Below, in pieces: positions 26,699 to 34,054 of a stretch of DNA of 64,000 nucleotides. Each line of letters opens with the position of its first letter. Position 1 is the stretch's first letter. The notes under the pieces are model-generated. The model was not told the DNA's origin. It ran no database searches and worked only from the letters and a program-made list of their open reading frames with translations. The stretch is from Candidatus Poseidoniaceae archaeon. GTDB lineage: Archaea > Thermoplasmatota > Poseidoniia > Poseidoniales > Poseidoniaceae. The stretch covers positions 156,632-220,631 of the forward strand of contig JAOMTZ010000001.1 of the NCBI GenBank assembly GCA_028356125.1, in the 5' to 3' direction. Both the position numbers and the translations under genes were made by a program.

Positions 26699-27117
26699 GA
26701 ACTGCCCATAATCACTGGGTATACCAACATGCCGAGTAATGCCAACTTGATACCAACCTCAAACCCTACACGATCAAAAAATTGACCACATCAAAACCGT
26801 CACTTTCCTCACTTTCCTCATCAGTCACTTCACTCAAAATGAGGTAAGCACTTACTTCACTTCATCATAGTCTCTATTCTTAATAATACTATATTGAGAG
26901 TAGTAGTATGGTGAAGTGAGGTAACGTCAAAACGGGTGAAGTAAGTGATGAGGAAAGTGAGGTTTTGAAGAAAGTGAATATGTTACTTTTCTTGATATTA
27001 TCAGATTATTCTGATAAGAAATATATTACTTATTATTATGATAATAGAAGTTAATTAACGATAAAAGAAAAGGATGTTTAAGCAACCTTATAGGCCCGAG
27101 CAGTGATAGTCAGAAAC
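26699..27117. promoter_or_regulatory. Divergent control region of the element, possible replication origin
   Basis: 419 nt without a gene between the two divergent blocks. TATA-like sites face outward: GGTATACC at 26718-26725 (minus) and CCTTATAGG at 27086-27094 (plus), each about 25 nt from a start codon. The middle holds several copies of GTGAAGT(G/A)AG-type motifs on both strands (near 26824, 26851, 26911 and 26936) and a 17-bp inverted repeat. From 26990 to 27070 the sequence is extremely AT-rich. Iterons plus an AT-rich stretch resemble a replication origin, but operators for a block repressor would look similar. Confidence 0.55.
26807..26962. repeat. 17-bp inverted repeat in the element control region
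   Basis: The left arm CCTCACTTTCCTCATCA (26807-26823) is the exact reverse complement of the right arm TGATGAGGAAAGTGAGG (26946-26962), 122 nt apart. With a 9-10-nt insertion in the left arm the pairing extends further (TCAAAACC/GGTTTTGA). Direct copies of the CACTTTCCTC unit also repeat in tandem at 26801-26819. Confidence 0.85.
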
Positions 27118-27360
27118 ATGGGTACTCCTACACCATCCAAACCGCCGAGACAGCATACCTACATACTTTGGAGATGCGCTAATTCAGAATGCAATCTACA
27201 CCACATCAGACGGTCTAGATTAGATTGGAAAGACGATATTCAATCGCCTTGCCCACGCTGCCGCAAACGCACTCGATTGAACCGAGGGAACACTAGAACC
27301 TTCGAGGACAAGGAAGATGCCTCTATGGCCTTAGAAATGGTATCGGGGAGGTGGCTATGA
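27118..27360 (+). CDS. Zinc-finger protein of the element
   Basis: An 80-residue basic protein starting MGTPTPSKPPRQHTY. Four Cys are visible as C-x4-C (CANSEC) and CPRC, spaced about 25 residues apart, making one zinc-binding module, in a background rich in Arg and Lys. The ATG at 27118 is 25-30 nt from a TATA-like site, which fits a leaderless mRNA; a GTG five codons upstream would leave too short a spacing. It overlaps the next gene as ATGA. A likely role is DNA binding, perhaps regulation of the element or accessory to recombination; this is inference. Confidence 0.65.
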   Translation: MGTPTPSKPPRQHTYILWRCANSECNLHHIRRSRLDWKDDIQSPCPRCRKRTRLNRGNTRTFEDKEDASMALEMVSGRWL

Positions 27361-27659
27361 TGTCGCCTTGGATATTAGTCAATAGATTCAGCCTTGATAG
27401 CGAATACGACGAGGTTTGGCATCTTATCAGAAAGTATGCCGACCACGATTTAATCCATATCAAAAAGTGGAGGAAGAATGTTATCCGAGTTTCAAAATCT
27501 AGTCTTGAGAAAACCTGTATTCAAAGAATCAAAATCGTCAAGGGTTCTTTCGATAGACAAGCGAAAACTTGGACTCCACATAAGCGTCAATTTATCGAAG
27601 GTGCATTCAAGCGAAAATCGAAACCTACTCAGAAAAGACAGCCCAAGGTGTACTGGTGA
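27357..27659 (+). CDS. Small basic protein of the element, unknown
   Basis: A 100-residue protein with an N-terminal half that could be a small alpha/beta domain (WILVNRFSLDSEYDEVWHLI) and a very basic second half rich in Lys and Arg ending in KRQPKVYW. The ATG at 27357 overlaps the preceding stop, and its own stop overlaps an in-frame GTG of the recombinase, so the three genes are tightly coupled. No family is recognised. Basic charge and position suggest nucleic-acid binding, possibly a recombination directionality or replication helper. Confidence 0.55.
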   Translation: MMSPWILVNRFSLDSEYDEVWHLIRKYADHDLIHIKKWRKNVIRVSKSSLEKTCIQRIKIVKGSFDRQAKTWTPHKRQFIEGAFKRKSKPTQKRQPKVYW

Positions 27660-27664
27660 TTATC

Positions 27665-28603
27665 ATGGTGACAGTCAAGGAAGCCCTGAAGGATTCAACT
27701 GATGTCAGATATGCAAGAGTTTCAACAAGAAAGCAGACAGAAACCCTGCCTACTCAGGTCAAAGATATCAATTCAAAATTGAAGCAATTGGGCCATTCTA
27801 AGAAAGGTACTACTTTCACTGAACAGGGGTCAGGAACCAAGCACGATAGGGCCCAACTAATAGCGGCAATCAACATGGCTGTAGAACAGGCCAAGAAAGG
27901 CAAAAAAATGGTATTCGTAGTTCGTGACATTCAGAGGTTCTCTAGGTCGGCTTTAGATTTCGGCCACCTCTACAAATTTACACCTAGTATTGAAGAATCG
28001 CTTTGGTTCAATGATGTCCCTATCGTAGCGTTGAATGATAACCTTGTAGTTGGAACCAAGAATGTACCTTCTGCAAACGACACGCTCATTGGTTCGATTC
28101 TAGTTAGTATTGGAGGTCAAGAGGTTGATATCCGCTTAGACCAAACCAAGGCAGGTCAGAAAGCCGCCGCAGAACAAGGGATAGTTCAGGGAGTTGCTCA
28201 GAATCTCTACTACGAATCTGACCCTAATCCAGTTCGGGCATTTTACGACATGTTCTACAAGATGGAAATACCTCAAGGAAAGGCGGCATTAGCATTAGGT
28301 CGTTCTCGGTCTTGGGGGAAGGATTTGAAGAATAAGATAAATGGAATTATTATCGAAGGTGAGAAGATTGGAAACAAAAATCTCATTGAGGATTATCTCG
28401 ATACAACCGATTTAATCAGAGAGTATGAGAAAGAGTTCGGCCCTAGAACTGGAAGGTTAGCCAATAAGAGAATGATAGCACTTGGAAGAAAAACTTCGGG
28501 CTATCTGAAGTTCCCTTGGCGCTATCCAAAACCAACTAGAGAAATGCTAGATGAATACCGTGAAAACTTCAAAGATTATCTGCCAAAAAGAGCAAGCAAT
28601 TGA
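27665..28603 (+). CDS. Serine recombinase/integrase of the element
   Basis: The 312-residue protein has the resolvase-type catalytic domain. The nucleophile Ser is in YARVSTRKQTETLPTQ, an Arg follows in GSGTKHDRAQL, and the conserved RDIQRFSRSALDFGHL block carries further active-site Arg. After the E-helix region (QEVDIRLDQTKAGQKAAAEQG) there is a C-terminal DNA-binding part without the Cys-rich zinc ribbon and long coiled coil of large phage serine integrases. It is intermediate in size between resolvases (about 190) and large integrases (450 or more). The ATG at 27665 was chosen; a GTG three codons upstream overlaps the previous stop. The gene ends 25 nt before the right att repeat. Confidence 0.87.
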   Translation: MVTVKEALKDSTDVRYARVSTRKQTETLPTQVKDINSKLKQLGHSKKGTTFTEQGSGTKHDRAQLIAAINMAVEQAKKGKKMVFVVRDIQRFSRSALDFGHLYKFTPSIEESLWFNDVPIVALNDNLVVGTKNVPSANDTLIGSILVSIGGQEVDIRLDQTKAGQKAAAEQGIVQGVAQNLYYESDPNPVRAFYDMFYKMEIPQGKAALALGRSRSWGKDLKNKINGIIIEGEKIGNKNLIEDYLDTTDLIREYEKEFGPRTGRLANKRMIALGRKTSGYLKFPWRYPKPTREMLDEYRENFKDYLPKRASN

Positions 28604-28923
28604 TGAGTAAAAAGGCGCAGGGATTAACCCACAAACGGCGCTCACTCGTAAAAAAGATACTGCAAAGCAGTTTATGTCTGGGTAAAAGTAAGTTTGACTA
28701 TTCTTCAAAACCACCCCCAAAAACCTACTTTTGGATTCTTGAAATGACCGGTTTACAATCCCCCTCAATTCTTCACCCATCAATATTCAAGGCCTTAATT
28801 GGCCATCAAAAGGTAGAACCTGTTCGTCTCTCTTAATCTCTTTTGTATCACAAAAATATGCAGAGGGTTTCGTAACCCGTTCGTATCTATCCAATTTACT
28901 CAGAAATAGGATTGTACATTGAA
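28604..28923. other. Gene-free stretch spanning the right att site
   Basis: 320 nt between the recombinase stop and the next stop codon on the minus strand. It contains the right attachment repeat at 28628-28646. A perfect 5-bp hairpin (ACTGC AAA GCAGT at 28659-28671) follows, which mirrors a hairpin at the same distance from the left repeat. The remainder resembles the left flank only weakly. A 78-codon frame that runs across the att repeat shows no protein-like features and is not called. Confidence 0.6.
28628..28646 (+). repeat. Right attachment repeat
   Basis: This is the right copy of the 19-bp repeat CCCACAAACGGCGCTCACT. Only 13 bases belong to a tRNA sequence (partial T stem and acceptor strand), so it is not a second tRNA gene. 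It marks the right border of the element. Confidence 0.9.
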
Positions 28924-30864
28924 TTATTCCAAATCGTTTCGAGTAATCTTGTTCGTAATATCTCCAGATATCGCACTGTCTTGAATATTGTAAGTGATGT
29001 TTTGAACGATAGAAGTATTCTTTTCTGCTTCTGCTAGTTTGGCTTCCAACTCTTCTTTTTCCTGCTGAGCGACTGCCAACTCATGTTGCTTTTCAGCAAG
29101 GGCTGCATCTGACATTTGTTTTTGAGCAGTTTCACTTTGCAGTTGTTGTGTTAATTGGGCTTGATTAGTCAATAATTGGCGCAATCTTTGTGCCTCGATT
29201 TGCGCTTGTCTACTTTGATGTTCTAGTTGTCTTTCACGCGATGAAGCATCAGGAATTGAAACTGATTGTTGCTGAACTGGAGATCTCACAGATTGGGTTC
29301 GCGCATAGAACGCTTGTTGTTGTTTAGGACTTCGAACTTTTCGTACTAGGAAGGCAACCATGCCAATCATAACCATCATTCCTAAACATCCGAATGCTGC
29401 AGAACCCGAATCGCTCTCACTTCCTGCTGCATCTTCTTGGCCAGTAATACATTCTCCATCATCTCCTATGTTCTCAGGGATACTGTCTGAATCAAGACTG
29501 TCTGAACCGCATCTGTCTTCATCATAGTCCGGCCAATTGTCTCCATCGTCATCTTGGTCAGCATTGTCACCAACGCCGTCTCCGTCAGTATCTAACCACT
29601 CACCGTAATTCATCGGAAATGCGTCATCGGGATTAGGAATACCGTCACCGTCTATATCATCGTCAAGAGTGTCACATGTTCCTTCTCCATCAGTGTCAGT
29701 AGGCCAGTCCGAATCATCAAGTGGATTAGTTCCGCACATTGATTCGTCATAGTCTGACCAGTTGTCGTTATCGTCATCAAAGTCTTCTACAAGCGGCGGG
29801 TCAGATGTTGATGTTCCCGACAATGAATCAGGCATTCCATCACCATCAGTGTCCTTTGATGCTGAGCGGTCACCTGGGAACTCATCAATTCCGTTGAATA
29901 CCCCGTCGCCATCAGAATCGTTCGGACAACCCACGTAATCGACCTCTGCCCCGACAGGCGTGTTTGAACATTCATCCTCAAAATCAAGTATTCCATCACC
30001 GTCTGAATCTTGTAAATCTTCAAATGAACACCCTCTGGAATTCAACGCATTAAAATCTTCAGGAGTATTTGTACAATCATCATCGGCGTTACTTACCCCA
30101 TCATTATCATCATCCAACTGCTCATCAGCACATCCTTCATTATCAACACTCCACCAAGAATAAGTCGATGGACACAAATCCATATCGTCAGTAACACCAT
30201 CTTCGTCTCTATCGATTTGGCTTGAAGAACAACCCTCATGCCACCAATCATGATCTATTTCTTCACCCTCTGGAGTATTCGGGCATTCATCGTCGGCGTC
30301 TAAAATACCGTCGCCATCTTCATCACCAAATCCACCGATTGTAAATTTCCAGGTTGAGGCTGCATTCTTCCATGTTTCATTTCCGTCGCCATCACCATTA
30401 CCGGATACTGTGAGATTAGGATTCGCAGACCAGTTGTATTCGGCATACAATCTCCACTCATCCAACTCAGAGTTCATATCGCATTCATCATCATTGAGTG
30501 CATCATTGTCCTCACACTCGATTGTAATGTTCAGCATATCGGAATGGTCTGGAATATCAATTGAATAATTCCAAGAATTATTGAGTATCATTTGGTTTTC
30601 CCAAGTTGGTGTGTTGAAACAATCTAGATTGTCGCCATCAGCATCTACACATATTTTGAAGATAGGATCGGGGAGTCCCCCGTTACTATCCCATTCAACG
30701 GTTTCATTAGCTGACCATGAGATCAGTTCGATGTGCAACCAAGCATCATGTTCAGACCAATTATCGATATCATCATCTGCAGAAACTTGACTGGTTATCG
30801 GCAAAGAACCGGCAATGAATAATGCCATCAAGAAAAAAGATAGTGCTTTCTTCTGCCCCCGCAT
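28924..30864 (-). CDS. Secreted thrombospondin type 3 repeat protein with TM and coiled-coil tail
   Basis: The 646-residue protein starts with a signal peptide (MRGQKKALSFFLMALFIAGS). About 160 residues of beta-rich domain follow, with an acidic Trp-rich character. Then comes a long run of calcium-binding type 3 repeats with DxDxDGxxD patterns (DEDGDGILDADDECPNTP; DSDGDGILDFEDECSNTP). A TM segment (CLGMMVMIGMVAFLVRKV) near residue 495 leads to a Gln-rich cytoplasmic coiled coil of about 130 residues ending with QDSAISGD. Such proteins are calcium-stabilised stalks; the attached function is unknown. The ATG at 30862-30864 begins the signal peptide. It is divergent from the cystathionine synthase gene. 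Confidence 0.8.
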   Translation of the reverse strand: MRGQKKALSFFLMALFIAGSLPITSQVSADDDIDNWSEHDAWLHIELISWSANETVEWDSNGGLPDPIFKICVDADGDNLDCFNTPTWENQMILNNSWNYSIDIPDHSDMLNITIECEDNDALNDDECDMNSELDEWRLYAEYNWSANPNLTVSGNGDGDGNETWKNAASTWKFTIGGFGDEDGDGILDADDECPNTPEGEEIDHDWWHEGCSSSQIDRDEDGVTDDMDLCPSTYSWWSVDNEGCADEQLDDDNDGVSNADDDCTNTPEDFNALNSRGCSFEDLQDSDGDGILDFEDECSNTPVGAEVDYVGCPNDSDGDGVFNGIDEFPGDRSASKDTDGDGMPDSLSGTSTSDPPLVEDFDDDNDNWSDYDESMCGTNPLDDSDWPTDTDGEGTCDTLDDDIDGDGIPNPDDAFPMNYGEWLDTDGDGVGDNADQDDDGDNWPDYDEDRCGSDSLDSDSIPENIGDDGECITGQEDAAGSESDSGSAAFGCLGMMVMIGMVAFLVRKVRSPKQQQAFYARTQSVRSPVQQQSVSIPDASSRERQLEHQSRQAQIEAQRLRQLLTNQAQLTQQLQSETAQKQMSDAALAEKQHELAVAQQEKEELEAKLAEAEKNTSIVQNITYNIQDSAISGDITNKITRNDLE

Positions 30865-31016
30865 GAACTTCGCTGGTCGTGTGGGTATAATTTAGTTGGG
30901 CCATCATACGAAGGGGGCCCACTGTATCACGGGTGACACATAGGGTAGCGTTAGCAGCGACCTACTGCGAACCCATGCGGTCAGCATTCGTGTTCGAATG
31001 GAATTAGAAAAGTCTG

Positions 31017-32072
31017 ATGAACCAGAATTCATTGGCTTTCAATATGGCCCTTCCTCATGGCGTTTTCGAAGATGTAGTTTCAGCGATTGGCCACACCCCC
31101 CTGATTCGTCTGAACAAGGTGACTGCTGGCTTGTCAGGCTCTGAAGTGTGGGCTAAACTCGAACGTTGCAGTCCTGGTGGTTCAATCAAAGATCGAATCG
31201 GCCTTGCTATGATCCTAGAAGCTGAAGAAAAAGGCTGGCTAAAACCAGGTGGAACCATTGTTGAAGGTACCAGTGGCAATACTGGCATTGGACTGGCGAT
31301 GGTTGCTGCACAGCGGGGATATAACTGTGTATTCACCATGCCAGATAAGATGGCTAAGGAGAAAATCGACTTGCTACGTGCCATGGGTGCACGAGTTGAA
31401 ATTTGTCCAACCGCTGTTGAAAAAGAAGACCCCCGTTCCTATTACATGGTCGCTGAGCGACTGAGCAAGGAGATTGAAGGGGCTTGGTATCCAGATCAAT
31501 ATTCAAATCAATCTAATCCAAAAGCGCATATCCTTTCAACCGGGCCAGAACTTTGGCAACAAACACAGGGTGATATTACTCACTTTGTCGCTACCATGGG
31601 GACTGGCGGCACCATTACTGGATGCGGGAAATATCTAAAATCACAAGCACAAGAAAACGGGAAAGAAACTCCAAAAATCATTGGCGTAGATGCTGAAGGT
31701 TCAATTCTCAAACAATGGTTCGAAGATGGAACCATGGGTGTTCCTCATGGATACAAAGTTGAAGGATTTGGTGAAGACTTTATTCCACCAGCGACTGACT
31801 TTTCAGTAATTGATGAAATTCGAATGGTTGATGACGAGATTTGTTTTCGAATGGCTCGACGTATGGCCAAACAAGAGGGGTTGTTCTGCGGTGGATCATG
31901 CGGTGGAGCTTTACAGATTGCTTTGGACATTGCAGCTGAACAAGACCAAGCAGGAGAAAAGGCGAAGATTGTTGTCATTCTCCCTGATGCAGGAAATCCA
32001 TATCTTGGAAAAGTCTACAACGATGAGTGGTTAAGGGATAACGGATTCGATGTTGACGGATGGGAGTGGTGA
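31017..32072 (+). CDS. Cystathionine beta-synthase-type PLP enzyme
   Basis: The enzyme joins homocysteine and serine to cystathionine (or acts as cysteine synthase) using PLP. The 351-residue protein has the Schiff-base Lys motif PGGSIKDRIGLAMI, the substrate loop EGTSGNTGIGLA, and the phosphate-binding GTGGTITG. The spacing of DQYSNQSNPKAH, GVDAEGSIL and VEGFGEDFIP matches cystathionine beta-synthase better than CysK. There are no C-terminal regulatory CBS domains and no heme motif. The gene is followed by the lyase partner one nt later, making a reverse transsulfuration unit. Of 13 Arg codons, 12 are CGN, unlike the AGA/AGG-rich deoA. The ATG at 31017 lacks an obvious ribosome site; 31044 is the alternative. 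Confidence 0.9.
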   Translation: MNQNSLAFNMALPHGVFEDVVSAIGHTPLIRLNKVTAGLSGSEVWAKLERCSPGGSIKDRIGLAMILEAEEKGWLKPGGTIVEGTSGNTGIGLAMVAAQRGYNCVFTMPDKMAKEKIDLLRAMGARVEICPTAVEKEDPRSYYMVAERLSKEIEGAWYPDQYSNQSNPKAHILSTGPELWQQTQGDITHFVATMGTGGTITGCGKYLKSQAQENGKETPKIIGVDAEGSILKQWFEDGTMGVPHGYKVEGFGEDFIPPATDFSVIDEIRMVDDEICFRMARRMAKQEGLFCGGSCGGALQIALDIAAEQDQAGEKAKIVVILPDAGNPYLGKVYNDEWLRDNGFDVDGWEW

Positions 32073-32073
32073 A

Positions 32074-33225
32074 ATGACTGGAGACTCAACTCGCTGCGTG
32101 CATTCATCCTTAGACCCTGAGGTGACGACTGGTTCAGTTCACACCCCGATTTTTCAAACATCAACCTATGTTCAGAAGGATTTTTCCGAGCACCTTGGAT
32201 ATGAATACGCACGTGGAGACAACCCTACTCGAAATGCCCTTCAACGAGCACTCGCTGAAATGGAATCACCTCACCAAGAAGCCTTTGGGTTTTGCTTTGG
32301 AAGCGGAATGGCAGCGATCACAACCATCAGTCAAATGCTCAAACAGGGCGACCATGTCATTGCATGCGACGATCTTTACGGTGGTACAGTTCGTTTATTC
32401 GACCAAATCGCTTCGCGTTTCGGCATTGAAACGACTTACTCCCCACTGAAAAGCGGGGACCTCGGGAACGTTGTTCGTGAGAACTCAAAAATTCTCTGGC
32501 TTGAAAGTCCGACAAATCCTCTTCTCACCGTACATGATATCAAATCACTAGCGGCTGAAGCAAAAGAGCACGGCCTTATCGTCGTAGTTGATTCGACCTT
32601 TGCAACACCAATTCTACAACGCCCGTTCGAATTGGGCGCAGATATCATCGTTCATTCAACAACCAAGTACATCGGTGGCCACAGTGATGTCATCGGTGGT
32701 TGTTTAATCACCCAAAGCAAGGAACTTGCTGAGAATATCTCATTCTTGCAAAATGCCGTTGGTGCCGTCCCAGCACCGATGGATTGTTTCCTCATCCTCC
32801 GGGGACTGCGAACCCTCGCTTTACGAATGAACCGTCATTGTGAAAGTGCCCAGGCATTGGCAGAGCTATTACAGGACAATGAAAAGGTCACTCGCCTCTT
32901 TTATCCTGGGCTGAAAAGCCACCCAACTCATGAAATAGCACAGCGACAAATGAATGCCTTTGGTGGCATTATTTCGTTAGAGGTCAAAGGAGGAGAAGCA
33001 GGTGCACGAAAGTTCGCAGCACAGTTGAAACTGTTTGCGACTGCAGAAAGTTTGGGTGGAATCGAATCGCTCATTAACCATCCATGGACAATGACGCATG
33101 CAGCAATTCCAGAAAAGCAACGATATGATGCAGGAATGACACCGGGCTTGATTCGTTTGTCGGTTGGTATCGAGGATATGGAAGACCTGTGGCGGGACCT
33201 TGTGAACGCTCTTGATACGCTCTAG
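32074..33225 (+). CDS. Cystathionine gamma-lyase/synthase family PLP enzyme
   Basis: The 383-residue protein is of the Cys/Met metabolism PLP family. It has YARGDNPTRNALQRALAEME, the cofactor-binding FGSGMAA, VDSTFATP and the Lys motif STTKYIGGHSDVIGG, and the C-terminal SLGGIESLINHPWTMTH and GLIRLSVGIED. Partnership with the upstream beta-synthase points to a lyase releasing cysteine from cystathionine, but gamma-synthase cannot be excluded by motif. The ATG at 32074 begins one nt after the previous stop. All 17 Arg codons I counted are CGN, so the two genes probably entered together by lateral transfer. Confidence 0.9.
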   Translation: MTGDSTRCVHSSLDPEVTTGSVHTPIFQTSTYVQKDFSEHLGYEYARGDNPTRNALQRALAEMESPHQEAFGFCFGSGMAAITTISQMLKQGDHVIACDDLYGGTVRLFDQIASRFGIETTYSPLKSGDLGNVVRENSKILWLESPTNPLLTVHDIKSLAAEAKEHGLIVVVDSTFATPILQRPFELGADIIVHSTTKYIGGHSDVIGGCLITQSKELAENISFLQNAVGAVPAPMDCFLILRGLRTLALRMNRHCESAQALAELLQDNEKVTRLFYPGLKSHPTHEIAQRQMNAFGGIISLEVKGGEAGARKFAAQLKLFATAESLGGIESLINHPWTMTHAAIPEKQRYDAGMTPGLIRLSVGIEDMEDLWRDLVNALDTL

Positions 33226-33304
33226 GCAGTGTGCTGGGCTATATGGCTCCGCTGCAACCCTTGTGAATGCTTAAGCCAATTGCAAGGGTGTTATTGTGAA
33301 TCAT

Positions 33305-34051
33305 TTAGTCGCTAGGAAATGATCTTTTCCACTCTTCGTTGTGAGATGCTTTCATAGCGGGTAGGCACATCCAGTACCAGCAGAATAAACCAGTAATTAT
33401 TCCAGTAGCTAAATCGAAAAAGAAATGCTGTTTTGTTGTCATAACTGAGATACAAAGTGCTATCCAAGCAAACCAAGTTAGAACTTCTTTCCAACCAAAT
33501 ACAATCCTCCAATGCCTTAGTAGCATTACTATCATCAGTGATTGGACGACATGAAGGCTAGGCCACGCATTGTATGGCATGTCGGTATTGTGCATAATGT
33601 CTCCGAACCAGAATCCCCAGAATCCTTCTCCTGCCCTAACATCTGATGGGATTTGGTCACGAATGTATACCTCTGTTGGGAATATTATGAAAATCAAATT
33701 GACAATCCAAGTCATGACAAATAGAGCTTGATAGAATGCGAACATTTCTCTAATCCGTTCATCACTACTTCTACCAAACCAGGCTGCAGCAGGGTAGTAT
33801 AGGTATAGGGTCACATAAATTATGAAGGTCCAACCAATGAATGGGACCCAAGAGTCAATCGGGAGGATTGGGTCGATTACAGATCTGTCAAAGTAACCCA
33901 TGATTTGGTTGATTATAGAATAAGGCAATGCCATCGCTGCAAATAGAGTGATAATTGTATACCAAAAAATCCTCTTGTTTCCTCTTTCACGCCAGTGGGG
34001 TTGCCAGAACTTCCACGGGCGCATGAACATGGCCTTGCCAATAGTTCTCAC
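33305..34051 (-). CDS. PAP2-like membrane phosphatase/phosphotransferase
   Basis: A 248-residue protein with about six TM segments. The phosphatase motifs are C2 (AWPSLHVVQSL, with the catalytic His) and C3 (TTKQHFFFDLATGI, His and Asp). The C1 KxxxxxxRP motif is not evident. This arrangement, with the catalytic half at the C-terminus, is that of the inositolphosphotransferase/Aur1-like branch of PAP2. It could act on polyprenyl phosphates, phospholipid head groups or glycolipids. The start is uncertain: GTG at 34049-34051 lies 3 nt after the stop of the SPFH gene, and ATG codons follow at 34030 and 34024. Confidence 0.78.
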   Translation of the reverse strand: MRTIGKAMFMRPWKFWQPHWRERGNKRIFWYTIITLFAAMALPYSIINQIMGYFDRSVIDPILPIDSWVPFIGWTFIIYVTLYLYYPAAAWFGRSSDERIREMFAFYQALFVMTWIVNLIFIIFPTEVYIRDQIPSDVRAGEGFWGFWFGDIMHNTDMPYNAWPSLHVVQSLMIVMLLRHWRIVFGWKEVLTWFAWIALCISVMTTKQHFFFDLATGIITGLFCWYWMCLPAMKASHNEEWKRSFPSD

Positions 34052-34054
34052 TTT

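Larger units (their letters stand above)
24463..28646. mobile_element. Compact 4.18-kb integrated element at tRNA-Asn (putative mini-provirus or satellite)
   Basis: The element is bounded by a 19-bp direct repeat (CCCACAAACGGCGCTCACT) that is the tRNA-Asn 3' end at the left and a lone copy at the right. Inside are a zinc-ribbon ORF, a minus-strand block of five small ORFs with virion-like features, a central AT-rich regulatory region with a 17-bp inverted repeat, and a plus-strand block of three genes ending in a serine recombinase 25 nt from the right repeat. No replication initiator, packaging ATPase, toxin or resistance gene is recognisable. Divergent blocks, overlapping genes and integrase next to att are provirus-like. 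Arg codon use is AGA/AGG-rich, like the host. The boundary evidence is direct; the viral nature is inference. Confidence 0.8.

Noticed and set aside
28628..28646. Possible second tRNA-Asn gene at the right repeat
   Set aside because: Only the last 13 tRNA bases are present; D and anticodon arms are missing.
24463..28646. Casposon or insertion sequence explanation for the element
   Set aside because: No cas1-like casposase, DNA polymerase, DDE transposase or TnpB is encoded. The recombinase is of the serine type and the ends are direct, not inverted, repeats.
28600..28836. A 78-codon plus-strand frame overlapping the recombinase stop
   Set aside because: It runs straight across the att repeat, so its sequence would depend on integration. 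Composition is not protein-like and it has no start signal of its own.
33257..33289. Stem ACCCTTG/CAAGGGT between the convergent lyase and PAP2 genes as terminator
   Set aside because: Only 7 bp with a 19-nt loop and no T tract; could be chance.
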